From Haloarcula regularis (GTDB lineage: Archaea; Halobacteriota; Halobacteria; Halobacteriales; Haloarculaceae): 64,000 bases of DNA. The stretch is taken from contig NZ_CP119794.1 of assembly GCF_029338315.1 (NCBI RefSeq), positions 186,001 to 250,000 on the forward strand, read 5' to 3'. The position numbers were made by a program, and so were the translations under genes. The stretch's first letter is position 1. The number at the start of each line of letters is the position of its first letter. The notes under the pieces were generated by a model. That model made no database searches. It was not told the origin of the DNA and worked only from the letters and a program-made list of their open reading frames with translations. Below are positions 45,040 through 55,053 of the stretch, in pieces.

Positions 45040-46294
45040 ATGCCCCCTGACTCATATCGGCCCTCCCCCGATCGGACTCGAAGACAGTTTCTCACCCGGA
45101 GCGGTACCGCAGTGGCTGGCTCGCTGTCGATTCTGACGGCCGGCTGTCTCTCCAGCCTGCCCCCGCTCGGTGACGACCAGCGGTATGGACGTCTCGACGC
45201 ACCACCCGCGTCAGACCCGACGTATCGAAAGTGGCTCCCAGCCCCTTCGAGCCTCGATCGATTCGATGAACCGTACCACTTCGTGGCGCTCGATTCGACG
45301 ACGCGCCGCCCGGATGCACCCGAAAAATTCGTCACCGGACAGGCTCACCTGAAAGCGAGTCTCGATTACTTCGGCATCGGCTTCGAGAATTACGATCGGG
45401 TGGTGAGCTTCCCGATTTGGAACTGTAATCGAAGCGTCGTTCGAGCCGTCGGCGGTGATCGAGACTGTCGTAGACAGCGGGTACGAGCGGACGGGCGAGT
45501 ATCGGGATTTCACGGTCTTCGCTCGGTCGGACACCGTTCGCCGCGTTGCGGTCGGAGACGACGCCATCGTGTGGACGAGCGCGTATCGCCATGCGGCGCC
45601 GAATCTCGACGCCATCATCGATGCGGGCACCGGACACCGGCTTCGATATCACGAGGAGAATAGGGCGTTCGACCGACTCATCACGGCCGCCGGGAGTAAT
45701 CCCTATCTCGGCGTCAACACAGCTATCCACGACCCGACCGGTCGTCCGGTGCTGATGGCAGACGCCTTCCGGTTTGACGAGGACGCTGCCTATCAGGTGG
45801 TTTTCTACTATTACCGACAGCCCGACAACGTGGCCACGAGGGAGGCACTGGAGCGTGGTCTCCGGGAGGAAGACTATCGGTTCACATCCGAAGCCGAGAC
45901 GTTCGACGTCGCCGTCGACGATCGGCTCGCCACGGTGGAAACGCGAATCCCGCTCGACGACACCGATGAACTGCCTCCCGAGTACGACCTCCCCCAAGTG
46001 ACGTGGGGGCTGACACAGGAAGACGAGCCAGCGCGCGCCACCGTCCGGCATGAGGCGGGTGAGTCTGTCCCCGCCAATCGACTCTTCTACGACCTCGAAT
46101 ACCAGTCCGCCCCTGGCGGAATCGACAAACACCCGCTCTGGCCTGAACAGCGATCTATCGACCGAGGGTCGACTGCGACAGTCGACCTGAAAGATCGGCC
46201 GGAGGCGAGGGGATTGAATCTCGTCTATTCGACCGGTGATGTGAGATTCCACGTCCTCTTCGGCGCCGACTTACAGAGGACCACCGATGACTAG
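45040..46294 (+). pseudogene. Tat-exported lipoprotein, unknown, one frameshift
   Basis: ATG 45040 opens a twin-arginine signal (RTRRQFLTRSG) and lipobox (LTAGC, Cys about 37). The first frame reads to DRVVSFP. The next frame continues RFGTVIEASFEPSAV and runs to 46294, with VVDSGYERTGEY and VDLKDRPEARGLNLVYS. One C extra (or two missing) in the CCC at 45411-45413 explains the break; joined it is about 417 residues. No domain name is recognised; it is beta-rich and secreted. A winged-helix/membrane pair follows about 100 bases later. Confidence 0.6.
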
Positions 46295-46400
46295 TGGAGT
46301 CGTTGCCCCGGGGAGCACGTCACAGCAGTGTTTGCACCGTTCCACACCCCATCCGGACCTCCACAAACTATGTACGAGGGATAGTACCCGTGACATATCG

Positions 46401-46742
46401 ATGACCGATTCGGACCTCGCAACCGTCCTCACTCTCCTCGATGACGAGCACGTCCGGTCGATACTGGCCGCCACGAGCGAGCGTCCGATGTCGGCCAACG
46501 AACTCGGCGAGCACTGTGGCCTGTCGACAACGTCTATCTATCGACGACTCGACCGGCTACGCGATGCGGATCTCGTGGCGGAACAGACGCGTCCGCGCTC
46601 AGACGGCCATCATGAGGCTGTGTACGTCTCTCGGCTCGACCGCTTCGAACTCGCCGTTCGGAATGGCTCTCTATCGTGGGAGATCGACCGACAGCAAGCC
46701 GACGTCGCGGATCAGCTGACGGAACTGTGGGGGCGGTTCTGA
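46401..46742 (+). CDS. ArsR-like winged-helix regulator
   Basis: A 113-residue protein from ATG 46401 (MTDSDLATVL). A winged helix-turn-helix covers about residues 5-80: LTLLDDEHVRSILAAT, MSANELGEHCGLSTTSIYRRLDRL and DADLVAEQTRPRSDGHH, the wing. The C terminus is helical and probably dimerises. It overlaps the next gene's ATG by one base (TGATG). In haloarchaea such HTH genes commonly precede a small DUF7521 membrane gene, as here. Confidence 0.75.
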   Translation: MTDSDLATVLTLLDDEHVRSILAATSERPMSANELGEHCGLSTTSIYRRLDRLRDADLVAEQTRPRSDGHHEAVYVSRLDRFELAVRNGSLSWEIDRQQADVADQLTELWGRF

Positions 46743-47065
46743 TGGTCGTGTTCGGTCTGGACTCGTCGATCAGCGTCCTCGCCGGAATCGCTGCGACCGC
46801 GTCGGCCGTGATCGGTGTCTACATCGGTTATCAAGCGTATCGTGGACTGCGACGCAACGACGACCCATCGATGCGGTGGCTCTCCGTGGGTATGATCCTC
46901 CTCTTTGGATTGACGTACCTGCTCGCCGTCGCCGGACAGGGGCTAATTGCCTTCCGGCTCGTTCCGATCCACCTACAGAACGTGTTTCGCCTGCTGGTAC
47001 GCGTGACACAGGTAGTCGGATTGGGGTGTATCGCGTACTCACTGCGGGTCGCAACGACGACGTGA
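46742..47065 (+). CDS. Small membrane protein DUF7521-like
   Basis: A 107-residue protein with three hydrophobic helices (about 10-30, 45-68 and 82-100) and the GYQAYRGLRRNDDPSMRWL loop typical of haloarchaeal DUF7521. Start ATG 46742 overlaps the stop of the HTH gene, so the two are coupled. The function is unknown; perhaps it senses a membrane state for the regulator. Confidence 0.65.
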   Translation: MVVFGLDSSISVLAGIAATASAVIGVYIGYQAYRGLRRNDDPSMRWLSVGMILLFGLTYLLAVAGQGLIAFRLVPIHLQNVFRLLVRVTQVVGLGCIAYSLRVATTT

Positions 47066-47075
47066 CGAGGCGGTT

Positions 47076-47255
47076 CCCAACCACACGACACTATTCGGTT
47101 TCGGCGACACCGATAGTCCCACAGGAACCGGGCTCGGATTGGCTATCGTCGCGGAGATCGTCGGGGCCAACGGCTGGACGATCTCCGTGACCGATGCCGA
47201 GGATGGCGGTCCGCGGTTCGAGATAGCCGTCTCTGCTGTATTCCTCAGCGTTTGA
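47076..47255 (+). pseudogene. Histidine kinase C-terminal fragment
   Basis: The frame ending at TGA 47253-47255 reads TTLFGFGDTDSPTGTGLGLAIV, seen as FGDTDSPTG then TGLGLAIVAEIV and GPRFEIAV. This is the F/G2 box end of an HATPase_c domain. The remaining kinase is missing and there is no start, so it is a relic of a sensor kinase, supporting past rearrangement here. Confidence 0.6.
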
Positions 47256-47396
47256 GAGAACCACCGTGCGGAAGATAGTGACTGAGTGTCACACCGGCGT
47301 GCGACACAATCCCAGTGCCGGTAGAACACCTCGGCGTCTGTCACGACGTCGAGCGGGTTCCCGTGCTGGTGGTTGGTGCTCGCCGATTCAGCGTCG

Positions 47397-48290
47397 CTAC
47401 TCGGGCCAACTGGTTGGCACGTACTGACCGAAGTTCGGCTGAGACGACAGTGCTGTGGGGCGAAACGCCTGCATATCGTTCACCTGGAACTCCGCGATGG
47501 TCGCTTGCCCGGGGCCGGTGAGATACCCCACGAACGCCATGGCGAGTGGATATGCGCTCTCGTGTCGGGCGGGGTTTACAGGGATGACCGCGTAGTCATT
47601 GCGAAGCAACGGCGGTGGATCCTCGAGTCCACCAGCGACGTGTGCCTCGAGTGGTCCGTCACTGCTCACGTTGAGAAACGTCCCCCGGTCGGTCAACGTG
47701 TACGCCCCGACCTGTTCAGCGGTGATCAGCGTACTACCCATGCCCTGACCGGTCTCACGGTACCACGCCCCCGACGGCGTGATACCGGTCTCCGCCCACA
47801 CCTGGCGCTCACGGATGTGCGTCCCCGAGCGGTCACCCCGTGACAGAAACGGCGCCTTCGCTTCGGCGATCGCACGAAAGGCCCCGGTCGGGGAGCGCTC
47901 GGTCACGTCCGCCGGATCGTCGGATGGGCCGACAATCAGGAAATCGTTGCCCATGAGGCGCCGCCGGTTGATTCCGTGGCCGGCGCGAATGAACTCGTTT
48001 TCCAGCGACCGGGCGTGAACGAGGACGATATCACAGTCGCCGTCCCGGGCTGTTCGGAGCGCGGCTCCCGTGCCCCGGACGACTGTCTTCAGCGTCGCGC
48101 CGAACGACGCTTCGAACTCGGGTGTCAGTGCGCTCAGAAGTCCGCTATCGTGGGCGGTGGTGGCGGTTGCGAGCGTAAGCGTCTTCATCGGTAGGTCGGC
48201 GTCGGTAGCGGACAGACGAGTTCCGGCGCAGCCGGCGACCGAGAGCGATCCGCCGACGCCGAGCATCTGGACGTATTTCCGTCGACGCAC
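47397..48290 (-). CDS. Tungstate/molybdate-type substrate-binding lipoprotein (TupA-like)
   Basis: A 297-residue secreted protein. Its N terminus RRRKYVQMLGVGGSLSVAGC is a lipoprotein signal with Cys at about 21. The mature part has LTLATATTAHDSGLLSALTPEFE, VVRGTGAALRTARDGDCDIVLVHA (in two pieces) and MGNDFLIVGPSDDPADV, and then SRGDRSGTHIRERQVW, all as in TupA tungstate-binding proteins. No permease or ATPase genes are adjacent, so the transporter partner must lie elsewhere or be lost. Confidence 0.75.
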   Translation of the reverse strand: MRRRKYVQMLGVGGSLSVAGCAGTRLSATDADLPMKTLTLATATTAHDSGLLSALTPEFEASFGATLKTVVRGTGAALRTARDGDCDIVLVHARSLENEFIRAGHGINRRRLMGNDFLIVGPSDDPADVTERSPTGAFRAIAEAKAPFLSRGDRSGTHIRERQVWAETGITPSGAWYRETGQGMGSTLITAEQVGAYTLTDRGTFLNVSSDGPLEAHVAGGLEDPPPLLRNDYAVIPVNPARHESAYPLAMAFVGYLTGPGQATIAEFQVNDMQAFRPTALSSQPNFGQYVPTSWPE

Positions 48291-48629
48291 ACTATTGTCA
48301 ATGTACTATGGACACGTTATACCACTACCGCAATCAGAATCGGTTACTCTAATCCAGGAACGTACACGTCATGGCCGACCGAGACGGCACCCGTCTCTAC
48401 CGCCCCAAGCAACTCGGTACGACTACCGACCCGTGACCGCCGCGTGCGCGCTACTCAGACGTCGACAGCTCTCACCGGCTGGGACGTCCAACGCGGCAGT
48501 TATTTATTACCAACAGTAGCCATCCCGGAACATGTTCGGACAGGCACACTACGCTGGTGCATGTTGGGGATGGCCGCGATCCACCCGGTCGAGACAACAG
48601 TTACGAGGCGGCACACCGACAGGCCGGAT
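48291..48629. other. Intergenic region, no recognised gene
   Basis: A divergent promoter region of about 340 bases between the binding-protein and dehydrogenase genes. A 21-codon ORF (48372-48437) has no visible signature. A/T-rich tatttatta at about 48501-48510 could be a TATA-like element for the dehydrogenase, but it is far from ATG 48630. Confidence 0.35.
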
Positions 48630-49559
48630 ATGGCTCTCGAACGGCTCGGCATCCACCCGACTGTATCGACGGTCTTTCCGCCGGCGGTATTGCGCGACGA
48701 ACTGACCGATAGCCCGATCGACACGGTCGTCCTCGAAGACACGCCCGACTCGATCAGGGGTTGTGACGCCGTCGTTACGCTCGCCCATCGCGAGGCGTTT
48801 TTCGACGTCGATTGGGTCCACTCGATACAGGCCGGCGTCGATCGATTTCCGGAGGACCGATTCGACGCTGCGGGCGTCGTTCTCACCAACAGCACCGGGA
48901 TCCACGGGGATGCGATCGGGGAGACGGTCGCGAGTTACGTCCTCGCGTTCGCTCGACGGCTGCACGAACACGTCGCCCACCAGCAAGCCCGCGAGTGGTC
49001 CCAACCAGACTGGGACGACGGCTGGACCGTTGCCGGCGAGCGTGCCTGTGTCGTCGGGCTCGGTGGCCTCGGGCGCGGGATCGTCGATAGACTGGCCGGC
49101 CTCGGCCTCGACGTGACGGGCGTCCGGCGGACACCGACACCCGAACCCGGAGTCGGCCGGACGTACACACCCAGCAATCTGGAGACGGCCGTCACCGATG
49201 CCCGGTTCGTCGTTCTGGCGGTTCCGTTGACCGACGAGACCGAACAGCTCGTCGACGGGGCGGTCTTAGACGCGATGGAGGAGGACGCATACCTGATCAA
49301 CGTCGCTCGCGGTGGCGTCGTCGATCAGGATGCGCTGATCGATGCGCTCGACGCGGGTTCGATCGCTGGTGCAGCACTGGACGTCTTCGAGACTGAACCC
49401 CTGCCGGAGTCCTCACCGCTGTGGGAGATGGACGAGGTAATCGTCTCGCCCCACTGCGGGGCGTTCACCCGCGACTACGGTCGCCACGTCGCTGCCATCG
49501 TGCGCGAGAGCGTCCAACGGTTCCGCGACGGGCGATCCCCAGTCAACAGAGTCGTGTAG
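48630..49559 (+). CDS. D-2-hydroxyacid dehydrogenase
   Basis: A 309-residue NAD(P)-dependent oxidoreductase. The Rossmann motif GLGGLGRGIVDRLAGLG is at about 142-158. VPLTDETEQLVDGAVLDAM, NVARGGVVDQDALIDAL (with the Arg of the active site), ALDVFETEPLPESSPLW and the catalytic His in SPHCGAFT follow, as in the D-isomer hydroxyacid dehydrogenases. The substrate is not determined. ATG 48630 (MALERLGIHPTVS) was chosen; a longer N terminus from 48444 is open but has unlikely composition. Confidence 0.82.
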   Translation: MALERLGIHPTVSTVFPPAVLRDELTDSPIDTVVLEDTPDSIRGCDAVVTLAHREAFFDVDWVHSIQAGVDRFPEDRFDAAGVVLTNSTGIHGDAIGETVASYVLAFARRLHEHVAHQQAREWSQPDWDDGWTVAGERACVVGLGGLGRGIVDRLAGLGLDVTGVRRTPTPEPGVGRTYTPSNLETAVTDARFVVLAVPLTDETEQLVDGAVLDAMEEDAYLINVARGGVVDQDALIDALDAGSIAGAALDVFETEPLPESSPLWEMDEVIVSPHCGAFTRDYGRHVAAIVRESVQRFRDGRSPVNRVV

Positions 49560-49951
49560 CCTATTGTTCGGGCTGTGATAGCCAACACAACAGTTCGAAG
49601 CCGTCTGCAGCGGCTCGAGGGGGGATGTCCTGTCGCTTTCGGGCAAGGCGAAAGCCGGCCGCCACCCGGTAGGTCTCGTCACTGAGCGGTGGTTCGACTG
49701 CTCCTTTGACGGGCAACAGCCGAAGACAGCACGTGGCCCTTGCCGTTTCGCTGACGCTCAGTGAACGCAAGAGGATCCGTGCGGGATATCCGTTCCGCGG
49801 GATCGGCAATCAGCTACCGACTGACTGACATCTGTGGCCGCGACGGTTTCGGTCATGTCCCGACACGCGATATCGGTCGACGTCTCGGGACGCCCTCGCC
49901 CGGCGAGGTGACCAGCGCCAGCGTGATCAACCCCCCCAACGAGCGACCGCT
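49560..49951. other. Intergenic region, no recognised gene
   Basis: About 390 bases. An 82-codon minus frame (49561-49809) begins MPIPRNGYPARILLRSL and ends in a Cys/Leu-rich stretch; it faintly recalls IS-type N termini but cannot be supported. No repeats or RNA features seen. Confidence 0.3.
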
Positions 49952-50086
49952 ATGCGTGCGGCCCGGCTCTTGCGACCCGAGGTCGAAGCACGACGGCCCG
50001 CCGAGTACGGCATCTTCACGGACGCGATGGTCGGGCTGGCCGTCGTGGTGACCGTCCTCGTCGTGGCCCAGCTGGTCGCTACCTGA
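49952..50086 (+). CDS. 44-residue single-helix membrane peptide
   Basis: ATG 49952 opens a 44-codon ORF: a charged N-terminal half (RLLRPEVEARRPAEYG) and one C-terminal hydrophobic helix (AVVVTVLVVAQLVA). Composition is core-like. It lies 18 bases from the stop of the convergent ABC/protease gene. Too short for routine gene callers; the role is unknown. Confidence 0.4.
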   Translation: MRAARLLRPEVEARRPAEYGIFTDAMVGLAVVVTVLVVAQLVAT

Positions 50087-50104
50087 TGGGTAACCGGGTC
50101 GAGA

Positions 50105-52528
50105 CTACCCGACGAACCCGTGGGCGATGCCTGCAGCCAGCAGCGTCCCACGCCGGTCGACCAGCCAGCCGGTGACGAGGCCGACCAGTAGCACCACGAG
50201 CACGAGCGGCCACGCCGAGACCGGGTAGTACGTCAGATGGGCGAGCGCGAAGACGGCCGCCTGGCCGACGACTGCAACGGCGCGACCGTAGCGCTCCCGA
50301 AGCAGTCCCTGGAGGAAGCCACGGAAGAGCGTCTCCTCCTGGAACGCGGCGATGGCGAACCCGAAGAACCATCCCAGGAGGAGCGTCGTGACCCAGTCGG
50401 TCCCCGTACTCCCGCTAACGGCCGGGGCTGGTGCGGCCCCGGCCGTCCCCACCTGACCGAGCCCGGGCAGCATCGCCGAGATCGCGAGCCCGCCGCCGAG
50501 CGTCGCGAGGAGTACGGCAATCGTGCCGACGATACCCCACGCCAGGTCACCGCGAAGTCGGCCGCGCTCGACCCACCACGCACGGAGGTCGACACCGACC
50601 CAGCGCGTGAATCCGAGATAGACCAGTCCGACCGAGAGGAAAAGGAAGACGCCACCGAGAAACGCGAGGAAGAGCGGATCGGTGCTGTAGCCGCCGGGGA
50701 AGTACCGGTTCCAGACGCGGACGGCGACCGCTCGGAGGACGACGAACGCTCCGAGGAGGACGAGTCCGCGAACCTTCTGCGTGCGGGTGAACGACGCCGA
50801 CTCGAGACTGCTCGCAGACGCACCTTCGGCCTCGCCGCCACCGGCCGACAGCAGCGCCCGACTCCCCGATCGCTCCGCGCCGCTCGCGTACGGCGGCGAC
50901 GAGAACCGTCCGATCGCGGCCCGATAGCCGGCGAACCCGACGCCAGCCAGCACGACCGTGGTGACGGCAGCAGCGGCGACTGTGATGGCAGACTGGGTGC
51001 CGGCGTCACCGGCGAAGAGGACCAGCACGCCCGCTATCGCGGCGATGGCGGCGACCAGCAGGGCCGCGACCATGTACGCGATCAGCGCCCACTGACTCGG
51101 CGTCGCCACCTCGTATCCGCGGTACGTCCGCCGCGTGTCGTGTGACGGGATCAGCGTCCCGATTCCGACCGCGACACCACTGCTCGCGACCGTCGTCACC
51201 GCCGCGATAAGACCGAGCCCGACCGCGACCACCGGCGCGAGGCCCAGCGTGCCCGCGGCGACGACGGCCCCGACGACGGCAATGGGCGTCCCGACGAGGA
51301 GGCCGGCGAGCACGTGGCCGCGCACGAGTGTCCGAGCGTCCGTCGCCGACAGATACTCGATGGCACGCATCTCGTTGGCCTCCCCGAGTGGGTTCAATCC
51401 GAACGTGGCCCCGGAGACATACACGCCCGCGAACGCCAGCACGCCACCGACCACGAGTGGCACCTGTTCGGGCTCGCCGAGCACACCGAACACCGCCGTC
51501 GCCAGCACGATGACGAGCGGGAACAGCGGTGAGAAGCGAACGGGGAGGCGAATCCACCGCGTCCACAGCCCGAGCGCGACACCCAGAGGTCGCGGACCGA
51601 GTCGCGGGGGGAACGGCCGGTCGGGGTTCCCGGTGGATCCGTCCGCGGGTGCGGTGGTCGTCGATTCGTCCCGTCGTGCGAGCGTCGACGGCGTCGCGTC
51701 GGCGAACCAGAGCCGCGGCGCGAGCCGGTCTGCGACGGCCAAGAGCGCCGGGATGCTCGCGACCACTCCCGCCCCGACCAGCAGTGACCCCGCAGCGAGT
51801 TCGGGCCCGAGCGGCGTCCCGACGAATGCGAACGCGAGGTACAGCACCACGGGGGACGCGACGGCGGTCAGGGGTTCGAGTGAACCGGTCGCACCCACCA
51901 GCGGTGCCATCGCGGCGTAACTCAGTCCCAGCAGCGCCAGCAGGAGCACCACGCCGAACGCTCGACCGGCCGAACGGAGGAACTGGCTGTGCAACAGTCC
52001 CAGCACGACCAGTTGTCCGAGGACCGTCCCCGTCAACGAGACGGCCGTGAACAGCGGAATCGCCGCCAGCACAGCGGTCACCACGAGCGAGGGAAACCCG
52101 GCTCCCAGCGCGAATCCGCCGGCGAACAACAGCGTCGGGAGCGAGATGAAGCCGACGAGCTGGACGGTCAGGTGGGCGGTCGTCCCGAAGAGGACGGCGC
52201 GCGGACTCGTCGCGGTCAAGAGCAGGTCGTCGCCCTCCGGACGACCCTGCTGGACGACGCGCAAGGCGCTCATGACGACGAACACGACGGCGAGGAGGCC
52301 GACCTGGACGCCAAGCGTCTCGAGTGGAAGGGCCCCCTGCTGGGCGGCCGAACGCCCGGACGAGTGTGCGGTCCGGGCCCAGAACAACAGCGTCGGGGTA
52401 AACAGGACGACGAATGCGACCGCCGTCAGCTGTCGCTTCCGGGTGCCGAAGGACTTCCGGATGGACCGGCGGAGTTCGACCCGTGCGATGACGAGTCCGT
52501 GGCGGATGTCGTGCCCGACCCTGCTCAT
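50105..52528 (-). CDS. Fusion of ABC-2 type permease and CPBP intramembrane metalloprotease
   Basis: An 807-residue membrane protein. The N-terminal part (about 1-560) has about ten to twelve helices of an ABC-2 type exporter permease, starting with a cytoplasmic RVELRRSIRKSFG. The C-terminal part (about 590-807) is a CPBP (Rce1-like/CAAX) protease domain with EETLFRGFLQGLLRE (EExxxR motif, about 729-743), FALAHLTYYPVS and HGFVG, containing the metal-binding residues. The ATPase gene precedes it with a four-base overlap. The fusion suggests a transporter whose cargo is cut during or before export. Confidence 0.75.
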   Translation of the reverse strand: MSRVGHDIRHGLVIARVELRRSIRKSFGTRKRQLTAVAFVVLFTPTLLFWARTAHSSGRSAAQQGALPLETLGVQVGLLAVVFVVMSALRVVQQGRPEGDDLLLTATSPRAVLFGTTAHLTVQLVGFISLPTLLFAGGFALGAGFPSLVVTAVLAAIPLFTAVSLTGTVLGQLVVLGLLHSQFLRSAGRAFGVVLLLALLGLSYAAMAPLVGATGSLEPLTAVASPVVLYLAFAFVGTPLGPELAAGSLLVGAGVVASIPALLAVADRLAPRLWFADATPSTLARRDESTTTAPADGSTGNPDRPFPPRLGPRPLGVALGLWTRWIRLPVRFSPLFPLVIVLATAVFGVLGEPEQVPLVVGGVLAFAGVYVSGATFGLNPLGEANEMRAIEYLSATDARTLVRGHVLAGLLVGTPIAVVGAVVAAGTLGLAPVVAVGLGLIAAVTTVASSGVAVGIGTLIPSHDTRRTYRGYEVATPSQWALIAYMVAALLVAAIAAIAGVLVLFAGDAGTQSAITVAAAAVTTVVLAGVGFAGYRAAIGRFSSPPYASGAERSGSRALLSAGGGEAEGASASSLESASFTRTQKVRGLVLLGAFVVLRAVAVRVWNRYFPGGYSTDPLFLAFLGGVFLFLSVGLVYLGFTRWVGVDLRAWWVERGRLRGDLAWGIVGTIAVLLATLGGGLAISAMLPGLGQVGTAGAAPAPAVSGSTGTDWVTTLLLGWFFGFAIAAFQEETLFRGFLQGLLRERYGRAVAVVGQAAVFALAHLTYYPVSAWPLVLVVLLVGLVTGWLVDRRGTLLAAGIAHGFVG

Positions 52529-53336
52529 GACTGATTCTCGACCACGGCTTCAGCATCGTGGTCGGCCGTCACCTCGAGAAACGCCTGTTCGAGTGTGCGC
52601 TCTTCACCCGTTTCGGCCCGCTGTTTGAGGGCCGTCGGCGCGCCCTCGGCGACGAGCCGGCCCTCGTGGAGGACGCCGATGGTGTCGGCGAGTTCGTCGA
52701 CGACCGAGAGGATGTGCGTCGAGAGGAAGACCGTCGTCTCGTCGTCGACGAGTTCGAGGATCACGTCGAGGACGGTCCGTGCGGCCCGCGGGTCCAGGCC
52801 GCTCGTGGGTTCGTCCAGGAACAGCACAGCCGGTTCGTGGAGCAACGCCTGTATCAGTCCGATCTTCTGTCGCATCCCCTTGGAGTACGTCGAGATGCGT
52901 CGGTCGGCGGCGTCCGCCACGTCGAGTCGGGACAGCAGGGCGTCGATCCGGTCAGCGGCGGCCGCGTCCGGGATGTCCTGGAGGAAGGCGACGTACGAGA
53001 GCTGTTCGCGACCGCTGAGTTCGTCGTACAGCGGCGGGGTCTCCGGGAGGTAGCCGAGCTTCGGGTGACTGCCTCGCGGTCGGTGAGCGGCGCCCCCATG
53101 ATCGTCGCGCTCCCCGCCGACGGGGGCAACAGGGTCGTCAGCATCCGCATCGTCGTCGTCTTGCCCGCCCCGTTCGGGCCGAGAAACCCGTAGACGGTTC
53201 CCCTGGGAACGGCGAGGTCGAGGTGGTCGACGGCGACGTGGTCGCCGAACCGTTTGGTCAGTCCGGTCGTCTCGATGGCGAGGTCCCGAGCGGCCGCCCG
53301 TTCCCCGTCGGTGGCTGATGGAGGGCCGAGAGCCAT
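52525..53336 (-). pseudogene. ABC transporter ATP-binding protein, one frameshift
   Basis: From ATG 53336 the first frame gives [19 protein letters not shown], then Walker [15 protein letters not shown] (about 58-71) and the first half of the nucleotide-binding domain to LTDREAV. The continuation [16 protein letters not shown], the signature [17 protein letters not shown], Walker B VLFLDEPTSGLDPRA and switch His STHILSV are in another frame to 52525. One base is missing near 53066-53069. The restored length is about 270 residues, normal for ABC-2 exporter ATPases. It is paired with the permease-protease fusion, with stop and start overlapping. Confidence 0.85.
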
Positions 53337-53502
53337 ACCTCCAAATATGTCAACCCAGTACAAAACTGTTTGACTCGGCCGTCGTCTCAGGTGTCTGGCT
53401 CTCCCCATCATCACGGACGGGACTGTGGGGCGGCGTTTGATCGGCATCCGCTTCCGTCCACCGCATGAGCGTGCCTTCGACGTGTCTCGCTCGCGTCGAC
53501 GT

Positions 53503-55053
53503 TCAGCCGAGGACGATCGGCCAGAAGAACTGGATGAGTAGGTAGGAGACACCCGTCGTCAGAAGGATGACGATGCCGTCGAGCAACCCGCCTGCTCGGA
53601 GCATGTGCTCGCGTTCGATATACCCCGTGCCGAAGACGATCGCGTTGGGGGGTGTCGCGACCGGCAACGCGAACCCGTAACTGGCAGCGATCGCTCCGGT
53701 CACTGCGAGAAGCACCGATGTGAGCTCGCTCGACGTGCCGAGTGCATCAGCGTACGCCGGTCCGATGTTGATCAGGAGCGGGGCGAGGATGGCGGCCATC
53801 GCCGTGTTCGATGCCAGCTCGCCGACGACAACCGTCATCGTGATTATCACGAGGAGGATCACGACGACCGGCGTTCCCGTGAGAGCACCGAGTGTCACTT
53901 CCGCGAGCCACACAGTCGCCTCCGTATCGGCCAGCGCGTTCGCCAACGAGATGCCGCCGCCGAGAAGCAGTAACGTCCCCCAGTCGATCTCGATCAGGTC
54001 GTCCCAGGCTGTCGCGCCGCTGACGACCAGTGCAGGGATGGCGAGCAGCCCGACGAGAACGTAGAACAGCACGCCCTCGTGGCCAGCAGTGCCGAACACG
54101 TTCTGCCCCGTTCCGCCAAAGAGCGTCACGTACCACTCGCGCGGGAGGACGTCGTCGAACAGGAACGCGAACCCGCCGAGAAGCCACAGGAAGGCAGTCC
54201 CGCCGAAGATGGCGACGGTGCGACGGGCACGGGTCGAGAGCGCCCCCATCGAGCGAAGTTGGTCACGGGCACGGTCCCGGGCACGGCTGACGTCGTACCG
54301 TTGCGGAGGGTACACGACGTACGTCAGGAGCACCCACGCGACCGGGAGCGTGACGACCACCATCGGGAGTCCGATAGCGAGCCACTCGACGAACGTGATC
54401 TCGTAGCCGAGCAGTTCGTTCAGCTGGCCGGCGACGATGGCGTTCGGCGGGGTGCCGATCAGCGTGCCGACACCCCCAAGACTCGCCGCGTATGCGACCC
54501 CGAGCAACATCCCTATCTGGAGGTTCGACGCGTTCGCCGACGGATTCTCGCCACCCGCTTTCGTCAGGTCGGTGACGCTCTCGACGATGCCGAGGACGAT
54601 TGGAACCATCATGGCGACCGTGGCCGTATTGGAGATGACCATCGAGAGGAGTGCCGTCGCGACCATCACGCCCAGGACGAGTCCCCGTGCGGACGTCCCG
54701 AATCGGACGAGCAACGAGAGGGCGATCCGCCGATCGATGGCGTGCTTCTGGAGCGCTTCGGCGAACATGAATCCCGCCAGGAGCAGGAAGATGACCGGAT
54801 CGGCAAAGCCCGCGACAGCGTCCCTGAAGTCTGGATAGACCCCGAACACCGTCAGGAGAATGGGGATTGTCAGGGCCGTCAGCGGAAGCGGAAGCGCGCC
54901 GGTGACCCAGAGCACTGCCGCGAATACCATCGTGGCGACAGCGTACTGGCCGGCGACGGTGAGTGACCTGCCGGTGGGGATCGTCGCAACGGCCCCCAGC
55001 AAGAGGAGGGCGACGGCGATCGTCAGGACCGGGGTGACACGCTTCGATGACAC
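53503..55053 (-). CDS. DASS/SLC13-type sodium-coupled anion transporter
   Basis: A 516-residue membrane protein with about eleven to thirteen helices. The two Ser-Asn-Thr substrate/sodium motifs are visible as [15 protein letters not shown] (about 138-152) and [16 protein letters not shown] (about 420-435), and [14 protein letters not shown] and [13 protein letters not shown] (helix-loop repeats), the mark of the divalent-anion symporter family. Likely substrates are dicarboxylates, phosphate or sulfate. It stands alone, divergent from the HEYTH membrane protein. Confidence 0.85.
   Translation of the reverse strand: MSSKRVTPVLTIAVALLLLGAVATIPTGRSLTVAGQYAVATMVFAAVLWVTGALPLPLTALTIPILLTVFGVYPDFRDAVAGFADPVIFLLLAGFMFAEALQKHAIDRRIALSLLVRFGTSARGLVLGVMVATALLSMVISNTATVAMMVPIVLGIVESVTDLTKAGGENPSANASNLQIGMLLGVAYAASLGGVGTLIGTPPNAIVAGQLNELLGYEITFVEWLAIGLPMVVVTLPVAWVLLTYVVYPPQRYDVSRARDRARDQLRSMGALSTRARRTVAIFGGTAFLWLLGGFAFLFDDVLPREWYVTLFGGTGQNVFGTAGHEGVLFYVLVGLLAIPALVVSGATAWDDLIEIDWGTLLLLGGGISLANALADTEATVWLAEVTLGALTGTPVVVILLVIITMTVVVGELASNTAMAAILAPLLINIGPAYADALGTSSELTSVLLAVTGAIAASYGFALPVATPPNAIVFGTGYIEREHMLRAGGLLDGIVILLTTGVSYLLIQFFWPIVLG

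Noticed and set aside
48372..48437. 21-codon ORF between the binding-protein and dehydrogenase genes
   Set aside because: No conserved motif, no positional logic like that of the cysE leader.
49561..49809. IS-type transposase N terminus on the minus strand
   Set aside because: Only a vague resemblance in the first 20 residues; the rest does not fit.
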